A stretch of 64,000 bases of DNA from Saccharopolyspora gloriosae (lineage in GTDB: Bacteria > Actinomycetota > Actinomycetes > Mycobacteriales > Pseudonocardiaceae): contig NZ_CP059557.1 in NCBI RefSeq assembly GCF_022828475.1, positions 6,247,470 through 6,311,469 of the forward strand. Reading direction: 5' to 3'. The translations under genes were made by a program, and so were the position numbers. The notes under the pieces were generated by a model. That model saw nothing but the letters and a program-made list of their open reading frames with translations. It made no database searches and was not told where the DNA came from. Below, piece by piece: positions 19,594 through 27,497 of this stretch (its first letter is position 1; every line of letters starts with the position of its first letter).

Positions 19594-19962
19594 TCAGCCG
19601 AGCACGGCCAGGACCGCGACGCGACCGAGCAGCGCCGCACCCACCGAGGCGAGCACGCTCACGATCACGTTGAGAGCGGCGTACAAGTAAGCCTTGTCCT
19701 CGGCCAGCCGCAGCGTTTCGTAGCCGAACGTGCTGTAGGTCGTCAGCGCACCGCAGAACCCGACCCCGATCAATGCCGAGACCGCGGGCGGCAGCGCCGT
19801 TCCGGCCCCGGTGAGCCCGCCGAGCACCAGCGACCCCAGCACGTTGGCCGCCAACGTCCCCCACGGGAAGAGCGCGTCGTGGCGGGACTGCACGGCCCGA
19901 TCGGTCAGGTAGCGCAGCGGCGCACCGGCCATCGCTCCGAGGAACACCAGCGCGGCGGTCAC
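19594..19962 (-). CDS. crcB: Fluoride channel CrcB/Fluc (second subunit)
   Basis: 122 residues from GTG 19962. Four membrane helices are visible, with hallmark [30 protein letters not shown] and [19 protein letters not shown]; the last carries the TTYSTF track found in fluoride channels. The GTGA start overlaps the stop of the upstream DUF190 frame by four bases. Together with the other crcB copy it probably forms a heterodimeric Fluc exporting fluoride. Confidence 0.93.
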   Translation of the reverse strand: MTAALVFLGAMAGAPLRYLTDRAVQSRHDALFPWGTLAANVLGSLVLGGLTGAGTALPPAVSALIGVGFCGALTTYSTFGYETLRLAEDKAYLYAALNVIVSVLASVGAALLGRVAVLAVLG

Positions 19963-20284
19963 GATCGCGTTCCCTCTCGGTAGGTGACGACCTCGACCTC
20001 GTCGAGGACCACGGCGCCGTCGGTGATGAGCTCGTCCAGTTCCGGCAGGAACGCGCGCACCCTGCGCTCGGTGTCGACGATGACGACCAGGACGGGCAGG
20101 TCTTCGGCGAGGTCGAGCAGCCGCGTGGTGTGCACCCGGGACGACGTTCCGTATCCCTCGACGCCGCGCAGCGCGGTCGCCCCGGCCAGGCCCGCGTCGC
20201 GCGCCCGTTTGACGATCTCGTGGTACAGCGGCTTGTGGTGCCAGTGGTCGTCGGCCCGAGGAAGATCGACATGCGCAGTGCCAT
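19959..20284 (-). pseudogene. DUF190 protein gene, frameshifted
   Basis: Translation from ATG 20284 starts correctly ([10 protein letters not shown]) but then leaves the family frame. From about 20252 the next frame reads [24 protein letters not shown], then [31 protein letters not shown] and FLPELDELI, a textbook DUF190 protein, ending with TGA overlapping the crcB start. One extra C in GGGCC (20253-20257) would restore LGPDDHW. DUF190 genes habitually sit between paired crcB genes. The body is perfectly conserved after the shift, so this is either a very recent mutation or a single-base sequence error. Confidence 0.85.
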
Positions 20285-20285
20285 C

Positions 20286-20738
20286 TCAGCTGTCCTTCCT
20301 GGAGACCGCCCACCGGGTGATCGCCACTCCGGCGAGCACCGCGAGCAGCGCGCAGACCAGCGTTCCCACCAGGTAGGCGGCGGCGACCGCGACGTTCCCC
20401 GGCCGCAGCAGTGCGTCGAATTCCACCGCATAGGTCGAAAACGTGGTGAATCCACCGAGCACGCCGATCCCGAGGAACGGCCGCACCAGCGGATGTACCG
20501 ACCACACCTCGGTGATCAGCACCATCAGCACTCCGATGAGCAGGCAACCCAGCACGTTGATCGTGAACGTGCCCCAGGGGAAACTGCCCGGAGCAGTCGG
20601 CGACCATTGCAGTATCCCGTAGCGGGAAACGGCGCCGAGCCCGCCGCCCAACGAGATGACCAGCAGCAGCGCGCTCTGCGAGTGCGCGAATCCTCGTCGG
20701 CGTGCGGGAATCCGGACGTCCGCGGTCTCGTTCGCCAT
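20286..20738 (-). CDS. crcB: Fluoride channel CrcB/Fluc (first subunit)
   Basis: 150 residues from ATG 20738 with AGGAGG upstream. Four membrane helices follow a 25-residue cytoplasmic leader. Conserved segments are GGGLGAVSRYGILQW, PWGTFTINVLGCLLIG and GFTTFSTYAVEFDALL, with the fluoride-lining Asn and Phe/Ser track. It is the first gene of the crcB-DUF190-crcB operon; its stop is one base from the DUF190 start. The product exports fluoride as part of a dual-topology or heteromeric dimer. Confidence 0.93.
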   Translation of the reverse strand: MANETADVRIPARRRGFAHSQSALLLVISLGGGLGAVSRYGILQWSPTAPGSFPWGTFTINVLGCLLIGVLMVLITEVWSVHPLVRPFLGIGVLGGFTTFSTYAVEFDALLRPGNVAVAAAYLVGTLVCALLAVLAGVAITRWAVSRKDS

Positions 20739-21224
20739 GTGCGGCCTCCTACTCGAACCCGGCGACTTTCGCCAGGCCCAGCAGGGACCATCGGCGGCGC
20801 CGTTGCCGCGGTTCTCCGGCCGACCGGTGCGGCGAGTCCCACCACCGCTGCCGCCGATGCTACAGACCCCGCGACGGATCAGGCCCGGCCGACGGCGGCG
20901 CCGTACGCCGCGACGACTCCCCCTCTCCGGGGCCGCGTTCCCGTTTCGACCGTCATGCCACAAGAATCGCCTCTCACGTCCCGCGTCGACTCCCTCTCGG
21001 GAGGGAGTCGGCTCCTGCTCGGGAGTGAACGTCTCGGACGAAACGGAGCGGCGTGCTGGAACTCCCGCGAACACGACGAACGAGCCTTGACCGGACCGCT
21101 GAGCCCGGACGGCCTGGTCAGGGCGCCTTTCGGCACCGGTAGATTGGGCCGAGGGCGCTGCGCGCGAAGCCTCCGTGCCACGCTTCGGGGTGCCCGGACG
21201 TTCGATCCGACAGGAGCAGTGGCA
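20739..21224. other. Divergent intergenic region, crcB and RNA methyltransferase
   Basis: 486 bases with no supported gene; open frames here are compositional. It must contain promoters for both flanking units. A fluoride riboswitch was looked for on the minus strand and not convincingly found. Confidence 0.4.
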
Positions 21225-22181
21225 GTGAGCAGCCAGCGCAAGACCCGCACGTTCGAGAAGCGGATGTCCGAGGTGCTCGGCATTCGCCCGAACGAGGTCG
21301 AATCCGTCTTCCGCGGCGCGCGGCCTACCTCGATCCGGGTCAATCGGCTGCTCGAGGACGACCGCTACCGGGAAACGGTCGAGTTCGTGCGCGACAAGGC
21401 GCCCGGCCTTATCCCGGTGGACTGGTGCGAGCACACGTACTTCTGGCCGGACAACGACGGTTTCGACGACATCCTGCCGCTGGCCCACGAGGGCCGCGTC
21501 TACCTGCAGAACGCGGCGAGCCTGATTCCGCCGGTGGCGCTGGACGCGCAGCCCGGTGATTCGGTGCTCGACATCGCCTCCGCACCCGGCGGCAAGGCGT
21601 TCCACATCGCGGCGCGGGTGGGCAACGACTGCGAGTTGTGGCTCAACGACTCGGCGCCGCCGCGCGCCCGGAAGCTCGCCGAGCTGGCGGAGCTCTACGG
21701 CGTGCGATACGCGGAGCTGACCACGCACAACGCGCAGTACATCGACAAGTCGGTGCCCGCGGAGCGCTTCGACCGCATCCTGCTGGACGTGCAGTGCTCC
21801 GGGGAGGGCCGGGTCAACCTGCGCAAGTCCGATGCGCTGAAGTTCTGGTCGGAGGAGCGGATCGAGAAGTACAAGTTCCTCCAGGCCAAGATGTGCGACG
21901 CGGCCTACAAGCTGCTCAAGCCCGGCGGCGTGCTCGTTTATTCGACGTGCACGCTCAGCCCGGAGGAGGACGAGTTCCCGGTGAACAAGGTCCTGCAGCG
22001 GCACTCCGACCTCACGGTGGAACCGCTGGGGTTCAGCGAGGAGGAGTTCCTGCCCGGCCTGAATTCCTGGCGGGGCACCAAGTTCGACAAGCGGCTCAAG
22101 CACGCGGTGCGGGTGATGCCCTCGGACGTCTTCGAAGGCTTCTTCGTCGCCAAGGTCGCGAAAGCGCCTGCCACGGCTTGA
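21225..22181 (+). CDS. RsmB/NOL1-NOP2-type RNA (cytosine-C5) methyltransferase
   Basis: 318 residues from GTG 21225, eight bases after AGGAG (GTG 21219 is too close). The SAM-dependent m5C RNA methyltransferase core is clear: VLDIASAPGGKAFHIAA (motif I), NDSAPPRARKLAELAE, then RILLDVQCSGEGRVN (motif IV) and LVYSTCTLSPEEDE (motif VI with the catalytic Cys). The usual DAPCSG loop reads DVQCSG, with Gln in place of the conserved Pro. It lacks the N-terminal NusB-like RNA-binding domain of RsmB. Target RNA (rRNA or tRNA) unknown. Confidence 0.88.
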   Translation: MSSQRKTRTFEKRMSEVLGIRPNEVESVFRGARPTSIRVNRLLEDDRYRETVEFVRDKAPGLIPVDWCEHTYFWPDNDGFDDILPLAHEGRVYLQNAASLIPPVALDAQPGDSVLDIASAPGGKAFHIAARVGNDCELWLNDSAPPRARKLAELAELYGVRYAELTTHNAQYIDKSVPAERFDRILLDVQCSGEGRVNLRKSDALKFWSEERIEKYKFLQAKMCDAAYKLLKPGGVLVYSTCTLSPEEDEFPVNKVLQRHSDLTVEPLGFSEEEFLPGLNSWRGTKFDKRLKHAVRVMPSDVFEGFFVAKVAKAPATA

Positions 22182-22362
22182 TACACCGGGTCGCCCGATC
22201 GATCGTGTAATGGCGAACCCCAGTTCGACCCCGTAATCATGGAAGCAACGCCCGCAACGTTCCGCACCTCACAACGAAGCGCGGGAACCGCTGCACGGGC
22301 TTGACCGACTGTGTGCACGGGTGGCCTGAGCGCGGGCCGCCGGATCCGCGAGAGGTTGTCCG

Positions 22363-24792
22363 ATGTCCCCGATGATCGCCGAAGCTCGCCGCGTCGAACT
22401 ATCCGTGAGCGGCATGACCTGTGCCGCCTGCGCGGTGCGGGTGGAACGCAAGCTCAACAAGCTCGACGGCGTGCAGGCCGGCGTGAACTACGCGACGGGT
22501 GTCGCCGCGGTCGAGTTCTCCGCTCAGCAGGACGTGGACCTGCTGGTGCGCACGGTGCGCGGCGCGGGCTACGACGCGGAACCGGTCCCGGAGTCATCAC
22601 CGGCGGACGCCGTCGAATCCGAGGATTCCGGCACCCCGGCGGATCGGGTGCGCGACCTGTGGCGTCGGATGCTGGTCGCGGTGGCGCTGTTCGTGCCGAT
22701 CTGCGACCTGTCGCTGTTGTTCATCGTGCTGCCGGAGTCGCGCTTCCCCGGCTGGCAGTGGCTGCTGATCGCACTGACGGCGCCGGTCGCGGGCTGGGCG
22801 GCGTGGCCGTTCCACCGGGCCGCACTGCGCGGCGCCCGCCGTGGATCGTCCTCAATGGACACACTTGTCTCGCTGGGCATCACGGCGGCGGTGGGCTGGT
22901 CGTGGTACGCGATGTTCTTCCAGCCCGACCCGACCGGCGAGTCCGGGTGGTCGCTGCTGCTGAACCCGCAGGGCGCGCTGTACCTGGAGGTCGCGGCGGG
23001 AGTCACCGCGTTCGTGCTCGCCGGTCGCTACTTCGAGGCACGCGCGCAGCGACAGGCCGGAGACGCGCTGAACGCGCTGGCGGCGTTGCGCGCCAAAGCG
23101 GTCACGGTGCTGCTCGACGACGGCTCGCAGCACGAGATCCCGGCGGCGGAACTCCAACCGGGACAACGGTTCCTGGTGCGTCCCGGCGGCACCGTCGCCA
23201 CGGACGGTGTCGTCGAAGAGGGACACGGGGCGCTCGACCGCAGCTCGATGACCGGCGAGTCGGCCCCCGTCGAGGTGACCGGAGGCGATTCGGTCATCGG
23301 CGGGACGGTCGCGCTGAACGGCAGGCTCGTCGTGCGGGCCACCGAGGTCGGCGCGAACACCCGGCTCGGGGCGATGCTGCGGCTGGTGTCCGAGGCGCAG
23401 TCCGCCAAGGCTGCCGTGCAGCGGCTCGCCGATCGGATCTCCGCGTACTTCGTACCGGCGGTGTTGGCCGGTTCCGCGCTGACGTTGCTGGCCTGGTTGC
23501 TACAGACCGGCGCCCCGGACCGCGCGTTCACGGCGGCGCTGGCGGTGCTGGTGATCGCCTGCCCGTGCGCGCTCGGGCTGGCGACACCGACCGCGCTGAT
23601 GGTCGCGTCGGGGCGCGGCGCCACGCTCGGCATCTTCATCAAGGGTTACCAGGCGCTGGAGTCGACCCGCGCGGTCGACACGGTGGTGCTGGACAAGACG
23701 GGCACGGTCACCGAGGGCCGCATGTCGGTGGTGGATCTGCACGTCGCGGACGACGTGGACCGCGCGTCGGTGCTGCGCCGGGCAGGAGCGGTCGAGGAGG
23801 CTTCCGAGCACGCGGTGGCCGCCGCGATCACCGCGCTGGCGGTCGCCGAGGTTCCGGAACCGGCAGTGTCCGCAGGTTCTCACCGGCCACTGGAAACCCG
23901 AGCCGATGTGGCGCGATCCGTTGGTGCGGAACCGTTTCCCGACTCACCCGAAGAGGACGGGATTGCCGCCGACGGGTCACCCGATCCACAGGTTGATCGC
24001 GGCCGCGCCATCGAGCGGCTGCCCAGCGTCGATTCGTTCCACGCCCGCCCTGGACTTGGGGCAGGCGGCATCGTCGAGGGCAGGAAGGTCCTCATCGGGC
24101 GTCGCGCACTGTTCGACGATGAAGGCTGGACGGTCTCGGGCGAGCTGGATCGGCTGCGCGAGCAGTGGGAGGCGCAGGGCCGCACCGCCGTGCTCTCCGG
24201 CGAGGACGGGCGCGCACTGGCCGTGTTCGGCGTGGCCGACACCGTGAAACCGTCGGCCGCTCGGGCGATCGCCGAATTGCACCGCCTCGGCCTCCGCACG
24301 GTGTTGCTGACCGGCGACAACGCCGCGACCGGACAGGCCGTGGCCGACGAAGTGGGCATCAAGCGGGTGATCTCCGAAGTGCTGCCGGACGAGAAGGCCG
24401 AGGTGGTGCGCGGCCTGCGCGCCGAAGGCCGCACGGTGGCGATGATCGGCGACGGCGTGAACGACGCGCCCGCCCTGGCCACGGCCGATCTCGGCTTGGC
24501 GGTGGCGACCGGCACCGACATCGCGATCGACAGCGCGGACTTGATCTTGGTTCGGGAAGACCTCACGGTCGCCCCCGACGCGATCCGCCTGGCCCGCGCG
24601 ACATTGCGCACCATCCGCGGCAACCTCGTGTGGGCCTTCGGCTACAACCTCGCCGCACTCCCGCTGGCCGCACTCGGCCTGCTCAACCCGCTGATCGCCG
24701 GGGCCACGATGGCCCTGTCCTCATTCTTCGTCGTCTCCAACAGCCTCCGCCTCCGCCGCTTCACCACGCTGACCTCCACACCGGACGCCTAG
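22363..24792 (+). CDS. copA: Copper-translocating P1B-type ATPase
   Basis: 809 residues from ATG 22363, with GAGAGG upstream. It begins with one heavy-metal-associated domain bearing GMTCAAC (residues 17-23). Membrane helices follow, with the actuator motif SMTGESAPVE, the CPC metal site in VIACPCALGLATPTA, phosphorylation motif DKTGTVTEG and hinge GDGVNDAPAL. The CPC and GMTCAAC motifs assign it to copper(I) export. A stretch of about 90 residues in the nucleotide-binding part (near 490-590) is long and low in conservation. No CsoR or CopZ gene is adjacent. Confidence 0.93.
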   Translation: MSPMIAEARRVELSVSGMTCAACAVRVERKLNKLDGVQAGVNYATGVAAVEFSAQQDVDLLVRTVRGAGYDAEPVPESSPADAVESEDSGTPADRVRDLWRRMLVAVALFVPICDLSLLFIVLPESRFPGWQWLLIALTAPVAGWAAWPFHRAALRGARRGSSSMDTLVSLGITAAVGWSWYAMFFQPDPTGESGWSLLLNPQGALYLEVAAGVTAFVLAGRYFEARAQRQAGDALNALAALRAKAVTVLLDDGSQHEIPAAELQPGQRFLVRPGGTVATDGVVEEGHGALDRSSMTGESAPVEVTGGDSVIGGTVALNGRLVVRATEVGANTRLGAMLRLVSEAQSAKAAVQRLADRISAYFVPAVLAGSALTLLAWLLQTGAPDRAFTAALAVLVIACPCALGLATPTALMVASGRGATLGIFIKGYQALESTRAVDTVVLDKTGTVTEGRMSVVDLHVADDVDRASVLRRAGAVEEASEHAVAAAITALAVAEVPEPAVSAGSHRPLETRADVARSVGAEPFPDSPEEDGIAADGSPDPQVDRGRAIERLPSVDSFHARPGLGAGGIVEGRKVLIGRRALFDDEGWTVSGELDRLREQWEAQGRTAVLSGEDGRALAVFGVADTVKPSAARAIAELHRLGLRTVLLTGDNAATGQAVADEVGIKRVISEVLPDEKAEVVRGLRAEGRTVAMIGDGVNDAPALATADLGLAVATGTDIAIDSADLILVREDLTVAPDAIRLARATLRTIRGNLVWAFGYNLAALPLAALGLLNPLIAGATMALSSFFVVSNSLRLRRFTTLTSTPDA

Positions 24793-25079
24793 TTCGGCGG
24801 TACCGGGCGAGCCGAGCGATCTTGGCCCCCGCCCCGCCGAGTCGCCGCCGCAGCGAGCCGGTTCAGCTCACTCCGGGCTTCAACGGGCGTGGCCGGACAG
24901 TGCGCTTGTCGGGGTTGGGCGCACTGCCCGGCCGCACGGTCCAGCTGCTGGCCGGGGAGGAGGTCTCAGCGCCGGACCGAGAGGGAAGGGTCACGGAGTC
25001 GGTCGGCCTTCCCCGGTTCGAGAGCACATAGGCGTCGCGAGTTCACGCCGCCATCGCGCAGAACAGCGGTACTGCACGT

Positions 25080-25367
25080 TCAGCGGGCGGACTCCGCCTC
25101 GACGGCAATGGCGAAGCGACCGGTGATGGTCACCGGGCTCGCCGGTGCGACACCCAGGGACGGCACCTCCCACGGCAGGCATCCCGAGCAGATCTGTCTT
25201 CCTCCAGAGCACGGCGGGTTCCCCGGCCTCCGGCGCACCGGACCGATCACAACATGCCCGCAGCCAGCCACGGGCGTGCTGAATCCGCAGTGCCGGCGGT
25301 AACCGGCCAGCCGGTGCCACGTCGACTCGGCGACGCCGCTGACCCACCCGCCTCGTTCAACCTCCAC
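25080..25367 (-). CDS. Small Cys-rich protein, possible zinc-binding
   Basis: 95 residues from GTG 25367, overlapping by 11 bases the end of the upstream Cys-containing ORF. Visible pattern: WHRLAGYRRHCGFSTPVAGCGH, then NPPCSG and ICSGC, which could bind a metal. No family is recognised with certainty. It is antisense to nothing else convincing and lies beside the DUF5753 remnant; small zinc-ribbon proteins are often found near such regulators. Could also be a decayed gene. Confidence 0.35.
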   Translation of the reverse strand: MEVERGGWVSGVAESTWHRLAGYRRHCGFSTPVAGCGHVVIGPVRRRPGNPPCSGGRQICSGCLPWEVPSLGVAPASPVTITGRFAIAVEAESAR

Positions 25368-25554
25368 GAGGGCACACCTCCGGGAGCGGGAGGACGGCGT
25401 TGTGCCGCTGCACGATCGGCCGCACTTCCTCGGCGCACGAAGGACAGGTCGGCCACAGCCACGCTTCGTCCCCTTCGGCCGCGGACACTTCGGCCCCGCA
25501 CAAGGCTTTCACCGTCGTGCCCGCACGAAACCCCAGTCGTGGCGCGGAATCCAC
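25357..25554 (-). CDS. Small zinc-ribbon-like protein (possibly truncated at 5' end)
   Basis: About 65 residues if GTG 25554 is used. It contains GFRAGTTVKALCGAEV and DEAWLWPTCPSCAEEVRPIV, with CG and CPSC pairs, resembling actinobacterial zinc-finger proteins that open with RHA and GxxVxALCG blocks. The recognisable family sequence extends a few residues upstream (ERHASVDSAPRL), with no obvious start there, and the 5' side runs into the DUF5753 remnant on the other strand. It may have lost its original start during that rearrangement. Confidence 0.45.
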   Translation of the reverse strand: MDSAPRLGFRAGTTVKALCGAEVSAAEGDEAWLWPTCPSCAEEVRPIVQRHNAVLPLPEVCPRGG

Positions 25555-25560
25555 GCTCGC

Positions 25561-26516
25561 ATGACGCTCAGCCTGCGCCAGAAACCAACGAAACGGATAC
25601 GGCGCCTGACCAAGGCCGATGCTCCGGAATTCACCGCGCTGATCGGCGAAAACGCATTGCGAGAACCGTTCGGCGGTCCGGCTGCGATGGCGGAACAGCT
25701 GGCGCACCTCCAACGCACAGCGAGCGAGATGGCCAACGTCACCGTGCGCGTGATCCGGTCCGGAGGAGAAGCGTTCCACCCGGCCCATGCAGGCCATTTC
25801 GGGTTGATGCGCTTCCTGCCGCCGACCCGATCATCGAAGTGGAGCACTTCGGCAGCCTGGTGTTCCTCACCGGCGACGAGTACGAGCGGATCTTGGAGCA
25901 AGCACGCAGCAAAGACTCGCAAAGCTGGGTGAGCTCAGGCATTCCGGGAGTGCAGAAGGAACTCGCTTCGCTCGTTGAGTTCGAGAGCACCGCCACCCAG
26001 ATCACCGAGGTGGCACCCATGCTGATCCCAGGGCTGTTGCAAACGCCCGACTACATGCACGCCTCGATGGCGCAGCTACCTGATTCTCAGGTTGGTGCGC
26101 GCGTTTTGACTCGAATGGAACGCCGAACGGTCCTGACCAAGAAGAACCCGCCCAACTTCACCGCGCTGATCGGCGAAGCAGCGCTGCGCGAGCCGTTCGG
26201 CGGACCAGCGGCGATGGCAGCACAGTTGAAGCACATAGCGGATATGGCGACCACGCAATCGAACGTGTCCGTTCAGGTCATACCGTCCGGCTCGCAGACC
26301 TTCCACGCCGCGCACGCTGGACAGTTCATCCTGTTGCGCTTTCCGAAGGCGGATCCGATCGTCCAGATCGACCACTACAACAGCTTGATCTTCCTAAACG
26401 GGCCGCGCGACATCGCCGCCCATGCCGAAGCAGTTGACCAGTTGCAGGCCATTGCACTGAGCGAGAGTGACTCGCTGAACTTCGTTGCATCGATCCGAAC
26501 CGAGTTGGAGGGTTGA
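25561..26516 (+). pseudogene. Rearranged DUF5753 (WhiJ-like) regulator remnant
   Basis: Two partial DUF5753 domains are joined head to tail. The first (from 25561, MTLSLRQKPTKRIRRL) carries FTALIGENALREPFGG and VRVIRSGGEAFHPAHAGHFGL, then changes frame near 25815-25824 and continues as ADPIIEVEHFGSLVFL. It then joins TGDEYERILEQARSKD, the end of a second copy's HTH domain, which runs on intact: PMLIPGLLQTPDYMHAS, FTALIGEAALREPFGG and FILLRFPKADPIVQIDHYNS, to TGA 26516. The N-terminal HTH_31 domain is missing from both. A deletion between tandem copies would explain this. DNA binding is not expected, although the second DUF5753 domain could still be made from an internal start. Confidence 0.8.
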
Positions 26517-26519
26517 CCG

Positions 26520-26723
26520 ATGACTCCCGAAATCAGCGGATGGCGCACGAGCACGAAGTCAGCACCACGCGGAGCCTGCGTCGAAGTCGGCGGAGCACCC
26601 GGTGTAGCCGCAGTGCGCGACACCAAGGACAGAGCCAGCGGAACCTTAACTTTCACGACCGCGCGGTGGACCGCCTTCCTCACCACCCTCCGCGCCGGCC
26701 ACCTCAACGACCCACACCCCTGA
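26520..26723 (+). CDS. DUF397 protein (WhiJ-system partner)
   Basis: 67 residues from ATG 26520, four bases after the regulator remnant's stop. The DUF397 pattern is complete: GWRTSTKS, GACVEVGG, VAAVRDTKDRASGTLTF and ARWTAFLTTLRAGHL. These small proteins pair with HTH-DUF5753 regulators such as WhiJ and modulate them in development and antibiotic control in streptomycetes. Here the partner has lost its DNA-binding domain, so this protein is orphaned or serves a paralogue elsewhere. Confidence 0.9.
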   Translation: MTPEISGWRTSTKSAPRGACVEVGGAPGVAAVRDTKDRASGTLTFTTARWTAFLTTLRAGHLNDPHP

Positions 26724-26732
26724 TTCGTTCGA

Positions 26733-26781
26733 AGTGAACGGACCGTTCACCCAACAAAACTGGACGAACGGTCCGTTCACT
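26733..26781. repeat. GTGAACGG palindrome pair at a convergent gene end
   Basis: Arms AGTGAACGGACCGTTC (26733-26748) and GAACGGTCCGTTCACT (26766-26781) are perfectly complementary with a 17-base spacer; each arm is itself nearly palindromic. The stop codon of the minus-strand gene at 26777 lies inside the right arm. It belongs to the same repeat family as 3449-3563 and 31779-31890. Confidence 0.85.
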
Positions 26782-27400
26782 CACCTCGATCGGCCAACCA
26801 CGCGCGCAAGCGGTCCACGATCTCAACCTCGAGGATCGAACGCGCATCGGGTTCGTCCTCGTAGCGGACGCGCAGGTCGCGCATGTCGGCCAGCAAGCCG
26901 CGTTCCAGCGGTGGCTCCCAGTAACCGATGCTCACGATGAAACCGACGGCCCGGTACGGCGCGATCACCCCGTCCAGCAGGCCACCCGCGGCGTTGCGGC
27001 AGGCCATCGGGAAGATCGCGTCCCAACTGCTCCGCCCCACCAGCACTTCCATCGGGACCTTCACCAGCACGGAAGTGACGGCGTCGTCACGTCCGGCGTG
27101 CCGGTACGGGTCCGCGGCCCGATCCGCCATCGGCTCTCGCAACAACTCGACGCAGCGCAGAACCGTCTGCTCCCAACGGCTTCCGGTGCGGCGCTGCGCC
27201 GGATCGTCCAGCTGCGCGAGCACCGTCCGGTAGGTCTCGATGACCGCGCTGGTCGACACGTCGACGTAGCCAAGCGATGCGCAGCCGTGCACGAACCAGG
27301 CCAGCGCCCGGCCCAGCGCGAGATCGGGACGTTCGCTCTCCCGCTGATCGGTGCGCCTGCGCAGCTCCTCGATCCGCCGTCTGACTCCACTCGGCCGCAT
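26777..27400 (-). CDS. Hypothetical protein, all-helical, unknown family
   Basis: 207 residues from ATG 27400; GAGGA lies directly before it, which is tight, and upstream ATG 27481 or a nearby GTG remain possible. It has no signal peptide, membrane segment or motif I recognise. Segments such as LGRALAWFVHGCASLGYVDVSTSAV, TSVLVKVPMEVLVGRSSWDAIFPM and PYRAVGFIVSIGYWEPPLERGLL suggest a soluble globular protein. Codon composition is typical of the genome. It converges on the DUF397 gene and is followed upstream by the CopD/CtaG gene on the same strand. Confidence 0.6.
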   Translation of the reverse strand: MRPSGVRRRIEELRRRTDQRESERPDLALGRALAWFVHGCASLGYVDVSTSAVIETYRTVLAQLDDPAQRRTGSRWEQTVLRCVELLREPMADRAADPYRHAGRDDAVTSVLVKVPMEVLVGRSSWDAIFPMACRNAAGGLLDGVIAPYRAVGFIVSIGYWEPPLERGLLADMRDLRVRYEDEPDARSILEVEIVDRLRAWLADRGE

Positions 27401-27497
27401 TCCTCGACGATACGAGCACCTCGCCGCGCACGGCACCTGCTTCAGCCGAGGCCCGTCGGGTCGGTCGAACGAGGCGTTCACTCCGACCGCGCAGGTG

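Noticed and set aside
20739-20830. Possible fluoride (crcB) riboswitch upstream of the first crcB
   Set aside because: A CGATGG word is present, but the rest of the motif, including the conserved 3' pairing and GATGAC-type segment, is not found in order.
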